Shown in pieces: positions 1-8,039 of a stretch of 43,662 bases of DNA. A program made the position numbers and the translations under genes. Positions within the stretch are counted from its first letter, which is position 1; each line of letters begins with the position of its first letter. The notes beneath the pieces are model-generated. The model made no database searches, was not told where the DNA came from, and was given only the letters and a program-made list of their open reading frames with translations. This DNA is from Actinomycetes bacterium (GTDB taxonomy: Bacteria; Actinomycetota; Actinomycetes; Actinomycetales; Microbacteriaceae): NCBI GenBank assembly GCA_030426515.1, contig JAUHYM010000005.1, positions 1 to 43,662 of the forward strand. Direction: 5' to 3'.

Positions 1-1
1 G

Positions 2-646
2 CAGCAGGCCGCCGATGCTGCGCAGGCCGCGCTGGACGCGCAGACCCTCCACCTCGGCGAGCTGCAGGCCCAGCTCGCCGCCCTCGAGGACACCACCGCG
101 AAGACCATCGCCGACTATCAGGCCGGGGTGGAGGCTGCCCGCATCGCCGAGGAGCAGCGGCGAGCGGCGGAGCGCGCCGAAGCGGAACGGCTCGCCGCCT
201 CGGGAGGTGCTGGTGGGGGTGTGGTCAGCTCCGGGTGGGCACGGCCGACCTCCGGGCACCGCACCTCGGGGTTCGGGCCGCGCAGCTCCCAGTGTGGCAA
301 CGGGTACTGCTCGACCAGCTACCACTACGGCGTCGACCTCAGCGGCGGATGCGGCGCGGGGATCTACGCCGCCGCGGCCGGCACCGTCGTCTACGCCGGG
401 TACAACGGCGGCTACGGCAACTACATCAAGATCGACCACGGCGGCGGGATCGGCACCGGATACGCCCACATCCGCCCCGGCGGCTTCTACGTCGGATACG
501 GCCAACGCGTGAACGCCGGCGACCTGATCGGCAGCGAAGGCAACACCGGCAACGCGTTCGGCTGCAACCTGCACTTCGAGGCCTACGTGAACGGCTCCCC
601 GGTCAACCCCATCCCCTTCCTCGCCGACCGCGGCGTGTCCATCTGA
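2..646 (+). CDS. M23 family metallopeptidase, 5' end outside window
   Basis: The open frame enters from the left edge, so the N-terminus is missing. The first 70 or so codons are rich in Ala, Glu, Gln and Arg and read as a coiled coil (ALDAQTLHLGELQAQL, then EEQRRAAERAEAERLA), as in EnvC/NlpD-type peptidoglycan hydrolases. The C-terminal 140 residues form a LytM/M23 domain with the HxxxD motif (YHYGVDLS), the central YAHI and the final LHFEAY. Members of this family cut peptide crosslinks in the cell wall and need zinc. The next gene, 21 nt downstream, is a second M23 peptidase, so the two probably form one transcription unit. Two Cys-containing loops (CGNGYC) could form a disulfide outside the membrane. 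The family call is secure. Which crosslink it cuts cannot be told. Confidence 0.85.
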   Translation, partial: QQAADAAQAALDAQTLHLGELQAQLAALEDTTAKTIADYQAGVEAARIAEEQRRAAERAEAERLAASGGAGGGVVSSGWARPTSGHRTSGFGPRSSQCGNGYCSTSYHYGVDLSGGCGAGIYAAAAGTVVYAGYNGGYGNYIKIDHGGGIGTGYAHIRPGGFYVGYGQRVNAGDLIGSEGNTGNAFGCNLHFEAYVNGSPVNPIPFLADRGVSI

Positions 647-667
647 TCCGAAACGAACCAGGACATC

Positions 668-1546
668 ATGACTGACCAGACCACCCCACCCGGCGGCGGC
701 GACCAGCCCCAGACGCCCCCCACGCGCCGCAGCCTCCGCCGCGCCGCAACCCCGCCAGTCACCAGCATCACCACCCGCCCCCCACGGCGCCCGCCCGCAG
801 AAACGTCCGCCCGTGGTCGGGTAATCGCGCTGCGCCCAGTGCGCTCCCTGGCGGTCCTGACGGTGGTCACCGGCCTGATCGCCACCTTCGCCCTCCCCGC
901 GTATGCCGCCTGGCAGCCGGCGGACCTCGAGATCCCGACACTGCAGCAAGTCGCGTCCGAGGACGCGCAATCCTTGATCGTCGCCTCCGACGCGACTGGG
1001 ACGCAGCTCACACGGGAGAGCTACTCGGCCACCACCCAGGCGGAGATCGACCAGAAGAAGGCGGCAGAAGCAGCCGCAGAACGTGCCCGCGCCTCCGCAC
1101 AAGTCGCCTCGGTGCCCTTCGACTACAGCATCGTGCCCCAAGGCAGTGGAGCCGTGCGGTGGCCGGTGGGCGGTCCGTTCACCGTGACCGACCGCTTCGG
1201 TGCTCGAGGCGGCGCGCATATGGGCACCGACATGGTCGCTGCCGGCGGAACCCCCGTCTACGCGTCCGTCGACGGCGTCGTGCGGATCTCGCAGGACAGC
1301 TACGGCGGATACGGGGTGACCGTGGTGGTGGAGTCCGTGCTGAACGGGCAACAGGTGAGCACGGTGTACCCGCACATGCAGACCGGAAGCCGGCAGGTCG
1401 CCGCCGGGCAGACCGTCACGGCCGGGCAGCTGGTCGGACTCGTCGGCAGCACGGGACGCTCCACCGCGAACCATCTGCACTTCGAGGTCTACCTCGACGG
1501 AACCGCCGTGGACTCGCTGGCCTGGCTGGAAGCGAACGCGGGCTGA
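668..1546 (+). CDS. M23 family metallopeptidase, membrane anchored
   Basis: A protein of 292 aa. The N-terminal 55 residues are basic, rich in Pro, Thr and Arg, and cytoplasmic in character. One hydrophobic segment follows (about 57-77, LAVLTVVTGLIATFALPAYA) and works as a signal anchor or signal peptide ending in an AxA-like site. A short Ala/Glu helix (about 120-147) leads into a C-terminal M23 domain with HMGTD, YPHM and HLHFE, which are the zinc and catalytic motifs of lysostaphin-type peptidases. It should act on peptidoglycan outside the membrane. The ATG at 668 has AGGA just upstream. It follows another M23 gene and precedes ccsB, so the run looks like an envelope-remodelling and redox operon. 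Confidence 0.88.
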   Translation: MTDQTTPPGGGDQPQTPPTRRSLRRAATPPVTSITTRPPRRPPAETSARGRVIALRPVRSLAVLTVVTGLIATFALPAYAAWQPADLEIPTLQQVASEDAQSLIVASDATGTQLTRESYSATTQAEIDQKKAAEAAAERARASAQVASVPFDYSIVPQGSGAVRWPVGGPFTVTDRFGARGGAHMGTDMVAAGGTPVYASVDGVVRISQDSYGGYGVTVVVESVLNGQQVSTVYPHMQTGSRQVAAGQTVTAGQLVGLVGSTGRSTANHLHFEVYLDGTAVDSLAWLEANAG

Positions 1547-1623
1547 CCGATGTGCACGGATCTACCGCGCCACCCCGCTCGCGGGCACCCCCTGACCGCA
1601 ACGACGAAGAGGACGACCCTGCC

Positions 1624-2640
1624 ATGACCGGAACCGACGCGCTCTCCCTCGACGGCATCTCACTGCTGCTGGTGTGGACGGCGATCGCCACCTACCTGCT
1701 CGCGTTCATCGCGTACACCATCGACCTGGCCGGGCGCTCCGTCCCCGCCAGCGTCCCGCAGCGGGAGCCGGTCCTGGCCGGCGCTACCGCACGGGCGGGC
1801 CAGCAGACGGACAACGCCCAGAGTGGGTCGGTGGACAGTGTTCGCACGCCGCCCGCGCAGCGTCAACGGCTGCTGTGGGCGCGGATCGGGACGTCGCTGA
1901 CGGTCCTCGCGTTCCTGTTCCACCTGGCCGGCACCATCCTGCGCGGCATCGCCGCGGAGCGGGTGCCGTGGGCGAACATGTACGAGTTCGCGCTGACCGG
2001 CACGGTCTTGATCGTGGCCGTCTACCTGCTGGTGCTGCGCCGCTACGACCTCCGCTTCCTCGGTGCGTTCCTGATCGGCATGGTGGTGCTGCTGCTGGGT
2101 GGCGCGACGGTCTCGTTCTACGTCGAGGTCGTTCCGCTGATGGATCCGCTCAAGAGCGTGTGGCTGGTCATCCACGTCTTCGTCGCGTCCCTGGCCACCG
2201 CCCTGTTCGCGATCGCCTGCGGCATCTCCATCACCCAGCTCCTGCAGGCCCGCCGGGAGCGCCGCACCCGAGCATCCTCGGACACTGCCCGCGCCGACGG
2301 TCTTGGGTTTCTGCGCACTCTGCCCGCCGCCGACGTGCTCGAGTCCCTCGCGTACCGGTTCGCGATCGTGGGGTTCGTGTTCTGGACGTTCACCCTGATC
2401 GCCGGCGCGATCTGGGCCAACGACTCCTGGGGTCGCTACTGGGGCTTCGATGTCAAGGAGGTGTGGACGTTCGTGATCTGGGTGCTCTACGCCGGCTACA
2501 TCCACGCCCGCGCGACCCGCGGCTGGCGCGGCACCCGCTCCGCCTGGCTGTCCATCATCGGGTTCGTCGCGGTGCTGTTCAACTTCACGATCGTGAACAT
2601 GTTCTTCCAGGGCCTCCACTCCTACTCCGGGCTCACATGA
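1624..2640 (+). CDS. ccsB: Cytochrome c biogenesis protein CcsB/ResC
   Basis: A protein of 338 aa with about eight hydrophobic segments. The C-terminal part carries the tryptophan-rich heme-handling motif of the family (WGRYWGFDVKEVWTFVIW), followed by YAGYIHAR. CcsB (ResC) works with CcsA/ResB in system II cytochrome c maturation and moves heme across the membrane to apocytochrome c. The start at 1624 is chosen because hydrophobic CcsB sequence begins there. The frame stays open upstream but that stretch is low-complexity. No ResB partner lies in the window, so this may be a second, island-borne copy. The stop overlaps an ATG in the arrangement ATGA (2637-2640), which begins a short stop/start chain leading to the next gene. 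Confidence 0.88.
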   Translation: MTGTDALSLDGISLLLVWTAIATYLLAFIAYTIDLAGRSVPASVPQREPVLAGATARAGQQTDNAQSGSVDSVRTPPAQRQRLLWARIGTSLTVLAFLFHLAGTILRGIAAERVPWANMYEFALTGTVLIVAVYLLVLRRYDLRFLGAFLIGMVVLLLGGATVSFYVEVVPLMDPLKSVWLVIHVFVASLATALFAIACGISITQLLQARRERRTRASSDTARADGLGFLRTLPAADVLESLAYRFAIVGFVFWTFTLIAGAIWANDSWGRYWGFDVKEVWTFVIWVLYAGYIHARATRGWRGTRSAWLSIIGFVAVLFNFTIVNMFFQGLHSYSGLT

Positions 2641-2773
2641 CCCCGCACCCCTGCCCCGCCCTCTTGCCCGAGCCGAAAGCACGCACATGACCCCGATACT
2701 CTCGATTCCCGCCACCACGGGTGCGGATGCCACTGAACGCGGACAGCGGTCACTCCGACCGCGACAGGATTGA
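2637..2773 (+). other. Two tiny overlapping ORFs linking ccsB to copD-ctaG
   Basis: The gap between ccsB and the CopD-CtaG gene is filled by a 17-codon ORF (2637-2690) and a 28-codon ORF (2687-2773). Each starts on the stop of the one before: ATGA at 2637-2640, ATGA at 2687-2690, then TTGA at 2770-2773, where the long gene starts with TTG. All three start sites encode Met-Thr-Pro, and CACATGACCCCG occurs twice (2634-2645 and 2684-2695). The ORFs resemble no family I know. They may be a translational relay, or the decayed original 5' end of the next gene after small insertions. Confidence 0.35.
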
Positions 2774-4749
2774 CTCCTCGCGTCTTGCGGGTCGCAGGGC
2801 CTGCGATCCTCGGCGGGGTCGCACTCATCGCCTTGGTCGGGGCGTTGTGGTTCGGTGGGGGTGCTGCGCAGATCCCACTCGGCGACGCCGGCCCTGTTGT
2901 GCGCTGGGGGCTTCCGGTCACGAAACTGGTCGTGAATCTCGCCGCCGCGGGCATGGTCGGTGTGCTCGTGACCGCCTTGTTCACGCTGCGGGCCGGTGAG
3001 CGCGAGTTCGACGTCGCCCTCGATACCGCGTCGATCTCTGCAGCCCTGTTCACCGTGGCCGCGGGCGCGACCGGGTTCCTCACGCTTCTCAGCGTGTTCA
3101 ACCCGGCCATCGACGCAGGCCCCCAGTTCGGTGCCCAGCTCGGCCGGTTCCTCGTCGAGCTCGAGGTCGGCAGGACATGGCTGATCACGACGGTCGCCGG
3201 CGCCGCCCTCACCGTCCTGACATTCGCCGTGCGGTCCTGGGTCGGGACGCTTCTGGTCGCCCTGGTGGCGGTGGCCTCGCTCGTGCCGATGGGCACGCAG
3301 GGGCACTCCGGCGATGACGCCTTCCACCACGAGGCGATGATGGCGCTCATCCTGCACATCATCGGCGCCGCGGTGTGGCTCGGCGGGCTCCTGCTGCTCA
3401 TCGCCGTCCGTCCAGCCCTCGACCGTCGCCGCATCCCCGATCTCGTCGCCCGCTACTCGAGCATCGCTCTGGCCGCGTTCGTGCTCGTCGCCGTGTCCGG
3501 CACGGTGCGCGCCGCCATCGGCCTGCAGGAGTGGTCCGATCTGCTCTCGCCCTATGGCGCGATCTTGGGCATCAAGGTCGTCGCGCTCGTCGGCCTCGGC
3601 CTCTTCGGGGCGTGGTACCGCACCCGCCTGATCGGCAGGATGCGCAGCTCCGACGCGGCATCCCGCCCTTTCTGGATGCTCATCGCGTTCGAGCTGGCAC
3701 TGATGGGTGTGGCCAGCGGCGCCGCCGCAGCGCTGGCCCGCACTCCGCCACCGAACCCGGCCCCGCTTCCCGAGATCCCCTCGCCGGCAGAACGCCTCAC
3801 CGGTGCCCCGCTGCCCCCGGAGCTCACGATCGAACGGTGGGTCACCGCGTGGAACGTGGACATGTTGTGGGCGGTGCTCGCCGGGTTCGCGATCTTCTTC
3901 TATCTCGCCGGGGTGTGGCGGCTGCGCCGGCGCGGCGACGCGTGGCCTGTGTATCGCACGATCATGTGGGTCGCCGGCATGGTGCTGCTGGTCTGGGTCA
4001 CCGGCGGCGTCGTCAACGTCTACCAGGACTACCTGTTCAGCATGCACATGGTGGGGCACATGCTGCTCACGATGGCGATCCCGGTGCTGCTGGTCGCCGG
4101 CGCCCCGGTGACCCTCGCCGCCCGGGCGATCCGCAAACGCGACGACGGCACCCGCGGCGGGCGGGAGTGGATCCTGTGGGCGGTGCATTCGCCCGTCGCC
4201 CGCATCCTGACGAACCCGTTCGTCGCGGCCGCCCTGTTCATCGGCTCACTGTGGGTGTTCTATTACACCGACCTGTTCCGCTGGTCGCTGTACGACCACC
4301 TCGGCCACCAGTGGATGATCGCGCACTTCCTCATCACCGGCTACCTGTTCGCGCTCTCCCTGATCGGCATCGACCCGGTGCCGTGGCGGCTTCCCTACGC
4401 CGGCAGGCTGCTGCTGCTCATCGGTGTGATGGCGATGCACGCGTTCTTCGGCATCGCCATCATGATGCAGTCGGGGCTGATGGTCGCCGACTGGTTCGGG
4501 TCGATGGGTCGCACCTGGGGTGTCACACCGCTCGAGGATCAGTACACCGGCGGCGGTATCGCGTGGTCGATCGGTGAGATCCCCACCCTGATCCTCGCGA
4601 TCACGGTCGCGATTCAGTGGAGTCGCAGCGACGACCGCGAGACCAAGCGGCGAGACCGGCACGCCGACCGCACCGGCGAAGCCGAGCTCGAGGCCTACAA
4701 CGCACGCCTCACCGAGCTCGCCGACCGCGATGCTCGCAGCCGCAGATAG
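2770..4749 (+). CDS. CopD-CtaG fusion: copper resistance / cytochrome oxidase assembly membrane protein
   Basis: A polytopic membrane protein of 659 aa. The N-terminal half (about 1-320) has the CopD pattern of eight hydrophobic segments, with HxGDDAFHHEA and ILHIIGAAVWLGG as possible metal ligands. The C-terminal half (about 350-620) matches caa3-type CtaG, with MHMVGHMLL, DHLGHQWMIAHFLITG and MHAFFGIAIM. These His/Met clusters fit copper binding. CopD takes part in copper uptake and resistance, and CtaG helps load copper into cytochrome c oxidase. The fusion is common in actinobacteria. The TTG start lies on the stop of a 28-codon ORF, so translation may depend on coupling; a different N-terminus is possible. 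The ccsB gene just upstream suggests a joint role in building respiratory metalloproteins. Confidence 0.85.
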   Translation: MTPRVLRVAGPAILGGVALIALVGALWFGGGAAQIPLGDAGPVVRWGLPVTKLVVNLAAAGMVGVLVTALFTLRAGEREFDVALDTASISAALFTVAAGATGFLTLLSVFNPAIDAGPQFGAQLGRFLVELEVGRTWLITTVAGAALTVLTFAVRSWVGTLLVALVAVASLVPMGTQGHSGDDAFHHEAMMALILHIIGAAVWLGGLLLLIAVRPALDRRRIPDLVARYSSIALAAFVLVAVSGTVRAAIGLQEWSDLLSPYGAILGIKVVALVGLGLFGAWYRTRLIGRMRSSDAASRPFWMLIAFELALMGVASGAAAALARTPPPNPAPLPEIPSPAERLTGAPLPPELTIERWVTAWNVDMLWAVLAGFAIFFYLAGVWRLRRRGDAWPVYRTIMWVAGMVLLVWVTGGVVNVYQDYLFSMHMVGHMLLTMAIPVLLVAGAPVTLAARAIRKRDDGTRGGREWILWAVHSPVARILTNPFVAAALFIGSLWVFYYTDLFRWSLYDHLGHQWMIAHFLITGYLFALSLIGIDPVPWRLPYAGRLLLLIGVMAMHAFFGIAIMMQSGLMVADWFGSMGRTWGVTPLEDQYTGGGIAWSIGEIPTLILAITVAIQWSRSDDRETKRRDRHADRTGEAELEAYNARLTELADRDARSRR

Positions 4750-4759
4750 GGCGCACTAC

Positions 4760-5155
4760 GTGACGACGAAAGAGGAGCTCGCCGACCGCTACGGTCGGGG
4801 ACCGCGGCCCATCCGCCGCCGCGTGTTCTGGGTCACCGTCGCGACGGCGGCAATCCTGTCTGTCGCCGGGCTTTCGTGGCTGACTGTCTCGAACTCGCTC
4901 GACGACGTCGGATTCGACGAGACCGGATACGAGCTGGTCGATGCGCGCACCGTGACCGTATCCTTCCAAGCCACGCCACCCGCTGGGACGTCGTTCGCAT
5001 GCGCGGTGCAGGCATTGGATGAGGACTTCGGCATCGTCGGTTGGCGGGTCATCGAGTACCCCGCGTCCGAGGAGATCACACGAGCACTCGTGGAGACCAT
5101 CCCGACCGTCGCGCAGGCAACGACCGGCACCGTGCAATCCTGCTGGGCCACATAG
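4760..5155 (+). CDS. DUF4307 domain membrane protein
   Basis: A protein of 131 aa from the GTG at 4760. Family members characteristically begin with a short polar stretch ending in LADRYG, and this one does (about residues 6-11). One transmembrane segment follows (about 26-47), then an extracytoplasmic domain of about 80 residues with two cysteines (FACAVQA and QSCWAT). DUF4307 proteins are small actinobacterial membrane proteins of unknown function. The gene lies 10 nt after copD-ctaG on the same strand and is probably cotranscribed. An upstream in-frame ATG would add ten residues overlapping the previous gene and is less likely. Confidence 0.75.
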   Translation: MTTKEELADRYGRGPRPIRRRVFWVTVATAAILSVAGLSWLTVSNSLDDVGFDETGYELVDARTVTVSFQATPPAGTSFACAVQALDEDFGIVGWRVIEYPASEEITRALVETIPTVAQATTGTVQSCWAT

Positions 5156-5187
5156 CCGCGCAAGGGAGGCCGTCGCCTGCGCCGGCT
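5154..5187. terminator. Imperfect hairpin between convergent genes
   Basis: The 39-nt space between the convergent DUF4307 and ATPase genes contains AGCCG (5154-5158) paired with CGGCT (5183-5187), extended inward by CGCA/TGCG. There is no T-run. It could end transcription from both sides, but the call rests on the dyad and position only. Confidence 0.3.
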
Positions 5188-5194
5188 GAGTCTC

Positions 5195-7231
5195 TCAAGC
5201 GGTGGGCCTGTCTTCGTGGTCGATGCCGTGGTGCTCTTTGCCGCGCTCGAAGTTGAGCAGGCGGAGTGCGTTGCCGACGACGATCAGGGTGGAGCCTTCG
5301 TGGATGAGTACGACCGCGCCGATGTTCAGGCCGAGGAAGGTGGCGAGGATGAGGAACGCGACGATCGCGAGGCTGGCGATGAGGTTCTGCCGGATGATGC
5401 GGCTGGTGGCGCGGCTGAGCCGCACGGCGAACGGGACGCGGCCGAGGTCGTCGCTCATCAGCGCGATGTCGCAGGTTTCCAACGCGACGGTGGAGCCGGC
5501 GGCGCCCATCGCGATGCCGACGTCGGCGCGGGCCATCGCGGGGGCGTCGTTGACGCCGTCGCCGACCATCGCGATCGGTCGGTGGGTTTCGGCGAGGCGG
5601 GTGATCTGAGCGACTTTGTCCTCGGGGAGCAGTTCGCCGATCGCGGTGTCGACGCCGACTTCCCGGCCGACCGCGTCGGCGACGCGCTGGTTGTCGCCGG
5701 AGATCATCACGAGCTGCCCCACGTTCGCGCCCCGGAGCGCGCTGAGCACCTGGGCGGACTCCGCGCGGGACGCATCCATCACGCCGACGATGCCGAGGAA
5801 CCGGTCGCCACGGCGGATGATCATCAGCGTCTGCCCGGAGTCCCGCGCCTGCGTGTACGCGTCGGCGAGCGTGCCGGTCAGCGCGAGTTGCTGCTCGTCG
5901 AACATGCGCAGGTTGCCGACGTCGACCCGCTCGCCGTCGATCGTCGCCGTGACGCCACGCCCGACGACCGCGTTCAGGTCTGTCGCGGTGAGGCGCTCGG
6001 CCTGGGGGACGCGGGGCTCGAGGTCGCGGACGATCGCCTCGGCCAGCGGGTGATCGCTGAGCGCTTCGACAGCGACCAGAGTGCGGATCAGCTCGGACTC
6101 GGGCACGTCGGCGGCGGGGGTGACGGACGTCACCCGGGGGGCACCCCAGGTCAGGGTGCCGGTCTTGTCGAACGCCATCGCCTTGACCCGCCCGAGCGTC
6201 TCGAGCGGGGCGCCGCCCTTGACGAGCACCCCGGCACGCGCAGCACGGGCGACCCCTGCCAGCACCGCGGCCGGGGTTGCGATCGCGAGCGCGCAGGGGC
6301 TGGCGGCGACGAGCACGGTCATGGCGAGGTAGAACGCGTCGGGGAACGGTTGCGCGAACGCGAGCCAGGAGATCAGGAGGGTGACGGCGACCCCGAGGAT
6401 CACGGCGGGCACGTACCAACGCTGGAACCGGTCGATGAACTGCTGTGTGGGGGAGGCGGCCTGGTCGGCGGAGCGGACGAGCTCGACGACCTTGCTGAGC
6501 GTCGAGTCCGCGGAGGTCGCGGTGACCTCGACCTCGAGCACGCCGGACCCGTTCACGGTGCCGGCGAACACACGGTTGGCGGCGGGCAGGGTGTCGACGG
6601 TGCGCATCGCCCGCTCCGGGTCGGCCACCGGCTCCTTCTCCACCGGAATCGACTCCCCGGTGACCGCGGACTGATCCACCGCGGACACCCCGGAGATCAC
6701 GAACCCGTCTGAGGGAATGCGGGAGTTCGGGCGGATGACGACGATGTCCCCGACGACGATCTCCTCCACCGGCACCTCCACCGGCTCGTCCCCGCCGCGG
6801 CGCACCAGGGCGCTGCGGGGAGCGAGCTCGGCCAGGGACTCGATGGACTTGCTGGCACGGCTGAGGGCGTATTCCTCGAGCGCGTGGCCGAGGCTGAACA
6901 GGAACAGCAGCACCGCCCCTTCCGCCCACCGGCCGATGAGGGCGGCGCCGATCGCGGCCACCAGCATGAGGAAGTCGACCTCGAACTTCCCTCGCATCGT
7001 CGAGGCGATCGCGGTGCGGAACGTGAAGAACCCACCGAAGAAGTAGGTGGCGAGGAAGAACACCAACGGCCACCCGACCATCGGCAGCCCCAACGCGAAC
7101 TCGGCGATCATCCCGCCGGCGTAGGTCACGCCCGCGGCGATCGCGAACCACAGCTCCCACCGGGCCGAACCGTGGGAATGGTCGTGCGTCTCCGCAGCGG
7201 GCGCGGTAGTCGTCGGGGAAGAAGCAGTCAT
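5195..7231 (-). CDS. P1B-4-type heavy metal transporting ATPase (Zn/Co/Cd class)
   Basis: About 678 aa. The N-terminus is short and lacks a CxxC domain but carries HDHSHG. It has the full P-type set: TGES, the SPC motif in the metal-binding helix (AASPCALAIATP), the phosphorylation site DKTGTL, the HP motif (SDHPLAEAI) and GDGVNDAP. The last helices contain HEGST. SPC together with HEGG(S/T) is the signature of the P1B-4 subgroup (CoaT, CtpD), which exports Co2+, Zn2+, Cd2+ or Fe2+ from the cytoplasm. The gene is divergent from an SmtB-like sensor with a zinc-type site, which favours Zn2+ or Co2+. The ATG at 7231 is taken as start; in-frame ATG 7246 and GTG 7249 lie just upstream. None has a clear ribosome site, so the transcript may have a very short leader. 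Confidence 0.9.
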   Translation of the reverse strand: MTASSPTTTAPAAETHDHSHGSARWELWFAIAAGVTYAGGMIAEFALGLPMVGWPLVFFLATYFFGGFFTFRTAIASTMRGKFEVDFLMLVAAIGAALIGRWAEGAVLLFLFSLGHALEEYALSRASKSIESLAELAPRSALVRRGGDEPVEVPVEEIVVGDIVVIRPNSRIPSDGFVISGVSAVDQSAVTGESIPVEKEPVADPERAMRTVDTLPAANRVFAGTVNGSGVLEVEVTATSADSTLSKVVELVRSADQAASPTQQFIDRFQRWYVPAVILGVAVTLLISWLAFAQPFPDAFYLAMTVLVAASPCALAIATPAAVLAGVARAARAGVLVKGGAPLETLGRVKAMAFDKTGTLTWGAPRVTSVTPAADVPESELIRTLVAVEALSDHPLAEAIVRDLEPRVPQAERLTATDLNAVVGRGVTATIDGERVDVGNLRMFDEQQLALTGTLADAYTQARDSGQTLMIIRRGDRFLGIVGVMDASRAESAQVLSALRGANVGQLVMISGDNQRVADAVGREVGVDTAIGELLPEDKVAQITRLAETHRPIAMVGDGVNDAPAMARADVGIAMGAAGSTVALETCDIALMSDDLGRVPFAVRLSRATSRIIRQNLIASLAIVAFLILATFLGLNIGAVVLIHEGSTLIVVGNALRLLNFERGKEHHGIDHEDRPTA

Positions 7232-7251
7232 GCGACCAGGATACATCACAA

Positions 7252-7290
7252 GATCATGATATATTGTAGTTGTGAATGATTATCGTGATC
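7252..7290. promoter_or_regulatory. Inverted repeat between ATPase and SmtB/ArsR gene, likely operator
   Basis: The AT-rich divergent gap holds GATCATGATA (7252-7261) facing TATCGTGATC (7281-7290), ten-base arms with one mismatch and 19 nt between. The left arm contains the 8-nt palindrome ATCATGAT. One arm abuts the first ATPase start codons and the other abuts the GGAGGG ribosome site (7291-7296) of the regulator. An SmtB/ArsR dimer bound here could close both promoters until metal binds. Confidence 0.55.
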
Positions 7291-7300
7291 GGAGGGCACA

Positions 7301-7642
7301 ATGGTGAGCATGGCCGGTACTGAGACGCGTCGGGAAGCAGGCACCCTGTCCGTAGCGGATGCTGAGCGTCTCGCCGAGATCATGCAGGCACTGGCGTCAC
7401 CTGTGCGGCTGCGCATTCTGAGCGCGCTGAGTGTTCAGCCGAGCACCGTGACCGACCTCAGCGAACAGCTGCACATCGGACAGACGACCACATCGAACCA
7501 TTTGCGGCTGCTGCGGCATCTGAGCCTGGTCCTTGGCACGCGCGACGGCCGGCACATCCACTACTCGCTCTTCGACGACCACGTCTCCGAACTGCTCGAG
7601 GAGGCCATCGGGCACCTCGAGCATCTGCCCGGCGGAGGATGA
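7301..7642 (+). CDS. SmtB/ArsR-family metal sensor with alpha-5 zinc site
   Basis: A winged-helix repressor of 113 aa. The recognition helix is in TDLSEQLHIGQTTTSNHLRLL (about 51-71). The C-terminal helix carries Asp92, His94, His105 and His108, which is exactly the DxHx10Hx2H pattern of the alpha-5 zinc site in SmtB, CzrA and NmtR-like sensors. No CxC site is present, so arsenic or cadmium sensing through alpha-3 is unlikely. The expected signal is Zn2+, perhaps Co2+ or Ni2+. It is divergent from the P1B-4 ATPase and should derepress it when metal is high. The start at 7301 has GGAGGG 4 nt upstream; a GTG at 7304 or an ATG at 7310 would also fit. Confidence 0.88.
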   Translation: MVSMAGTETRREAGTLSVADAERLAEIMQALASPVRLRILSALSVQPSTVTDLSEQLHIGQTTTSNHLRLLRHLSLVLGTRDGRHIHYSLFDDHVSELLEEAIGHLEHLPGGG

Positions 7643-7874
7643 CGCCTGCCGGAGCTCCCCGATTGACGAGAGTATTCCCGTTCACGTCGGGGGGCGCTGC
7701 TGCGGCCGGGGAGAGCGCGTCGCTGCCGGTTCGGACACGCTGCATGGTGTGTAGCCGATCGCCGCGACGGCCATGAGCTCTTGTAAGAATCCGCCACTAC
7801 TCGCGGAATCCTGAACCCGAAACCCCAGCCAACTACCGTGGAATCGCGGCATTCCTCGCCATCTCGAGCGGGAA

Positions 7875-7900
7875 CCTACACCCGTGATGTAGGGGTTTTT
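7875..7900 (+). terminator. Rho-independent terminator-like hairpin
   Basis: CCTACA (7875-7880) pairs with TGTAGG (7888-7893) across a 7-nt loop and is followed by GGTTTTT (7894-7900). A six-pair stem with a five-T tail is a plausible intrinsic terminator on the + strand. It could end the SmtB-like transcript or insulate cmtR from it. Confidence 0.5.
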
Positions 7901-7902
7901 CT

Positions 7903-7955
7903 GAGATGTCCATTTCGCGGGTGAAATGTCCACGCGATGTCCATCTGGACATTTC
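7903..7955. repeat. Cluster of GATGTCC / GGACATTTC words, possible element end
   Basis: The cluster contains GAGATGTCCAT (7903-7913), GAAATGTCC (7923-7931), GATGTCCAT (7936-7944) and GGACATTTC (7947-7955). GAAATGTCC and GGACATTTC form a perfect 9-bp inverted repeat. The same words reappear beyond lspA: GGACATTTC at 10918-10926 and ATGGACATCTC at 10959-10969, the latter inverted relative to 7903-7913. They may be remnants of mobile-element ends around the cmtR operon. Confidence 0.5.
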
Positions 7956-8015
7956 AGGGAGACTCGCGGCTCAAGGCGTGAGTGCACGGCCTACGGATTA
8001 GTACAGTTGCTGATG

Positions 8016-8039
8016 TATAGTCACCGTATGCTGACTATT
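8016..8039. promoter_or_regulatory. CmtR operator candidate overlapping the cmtR start codon
   Basis: ATAGTCA (8017-8023) faces TGACTAT (8032-8038) with 8 nt between, a perfect 7-bp dyad. The cmtR ATG (8028-8030) lies in the spacer. TATAGT (8016-8021) also fits a -10 box placed 6 nt before the ATG, which would give a leaderless mRNA. No ribosome site precedes the ATG. A repressor bound here would cover both the promoter and the first codon. Confidence 0.55.

Larger units (their letters stand above)
7643..8015. other. Gene-free stretch with terminator and repeat cluster
   Basis: No convincing gene lies between the SmtB-like gene and cmtR (about 385 nt). The first half is featureless apart from a weak dyad (CCCCGA near 7657, TCGGGG near 7688). 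The second half contains a hairpin with a T-run (7875-7900) and a dense cluster of GATGTCC/GGACAT words (7903-7955). The stretch looks like the joint between two separately acquired metal-resistance modules. Confidence 0.5.

Noticed and set aside
1660-4188. 842-codon open frame on the minus strand across ccsB and copD-ctaG
   Set aside because: Antisense to two recognisable membrane proteins; its product is rich in His, Asp, Arg and Gln without any domain, as expected from high-GC shadow frames.
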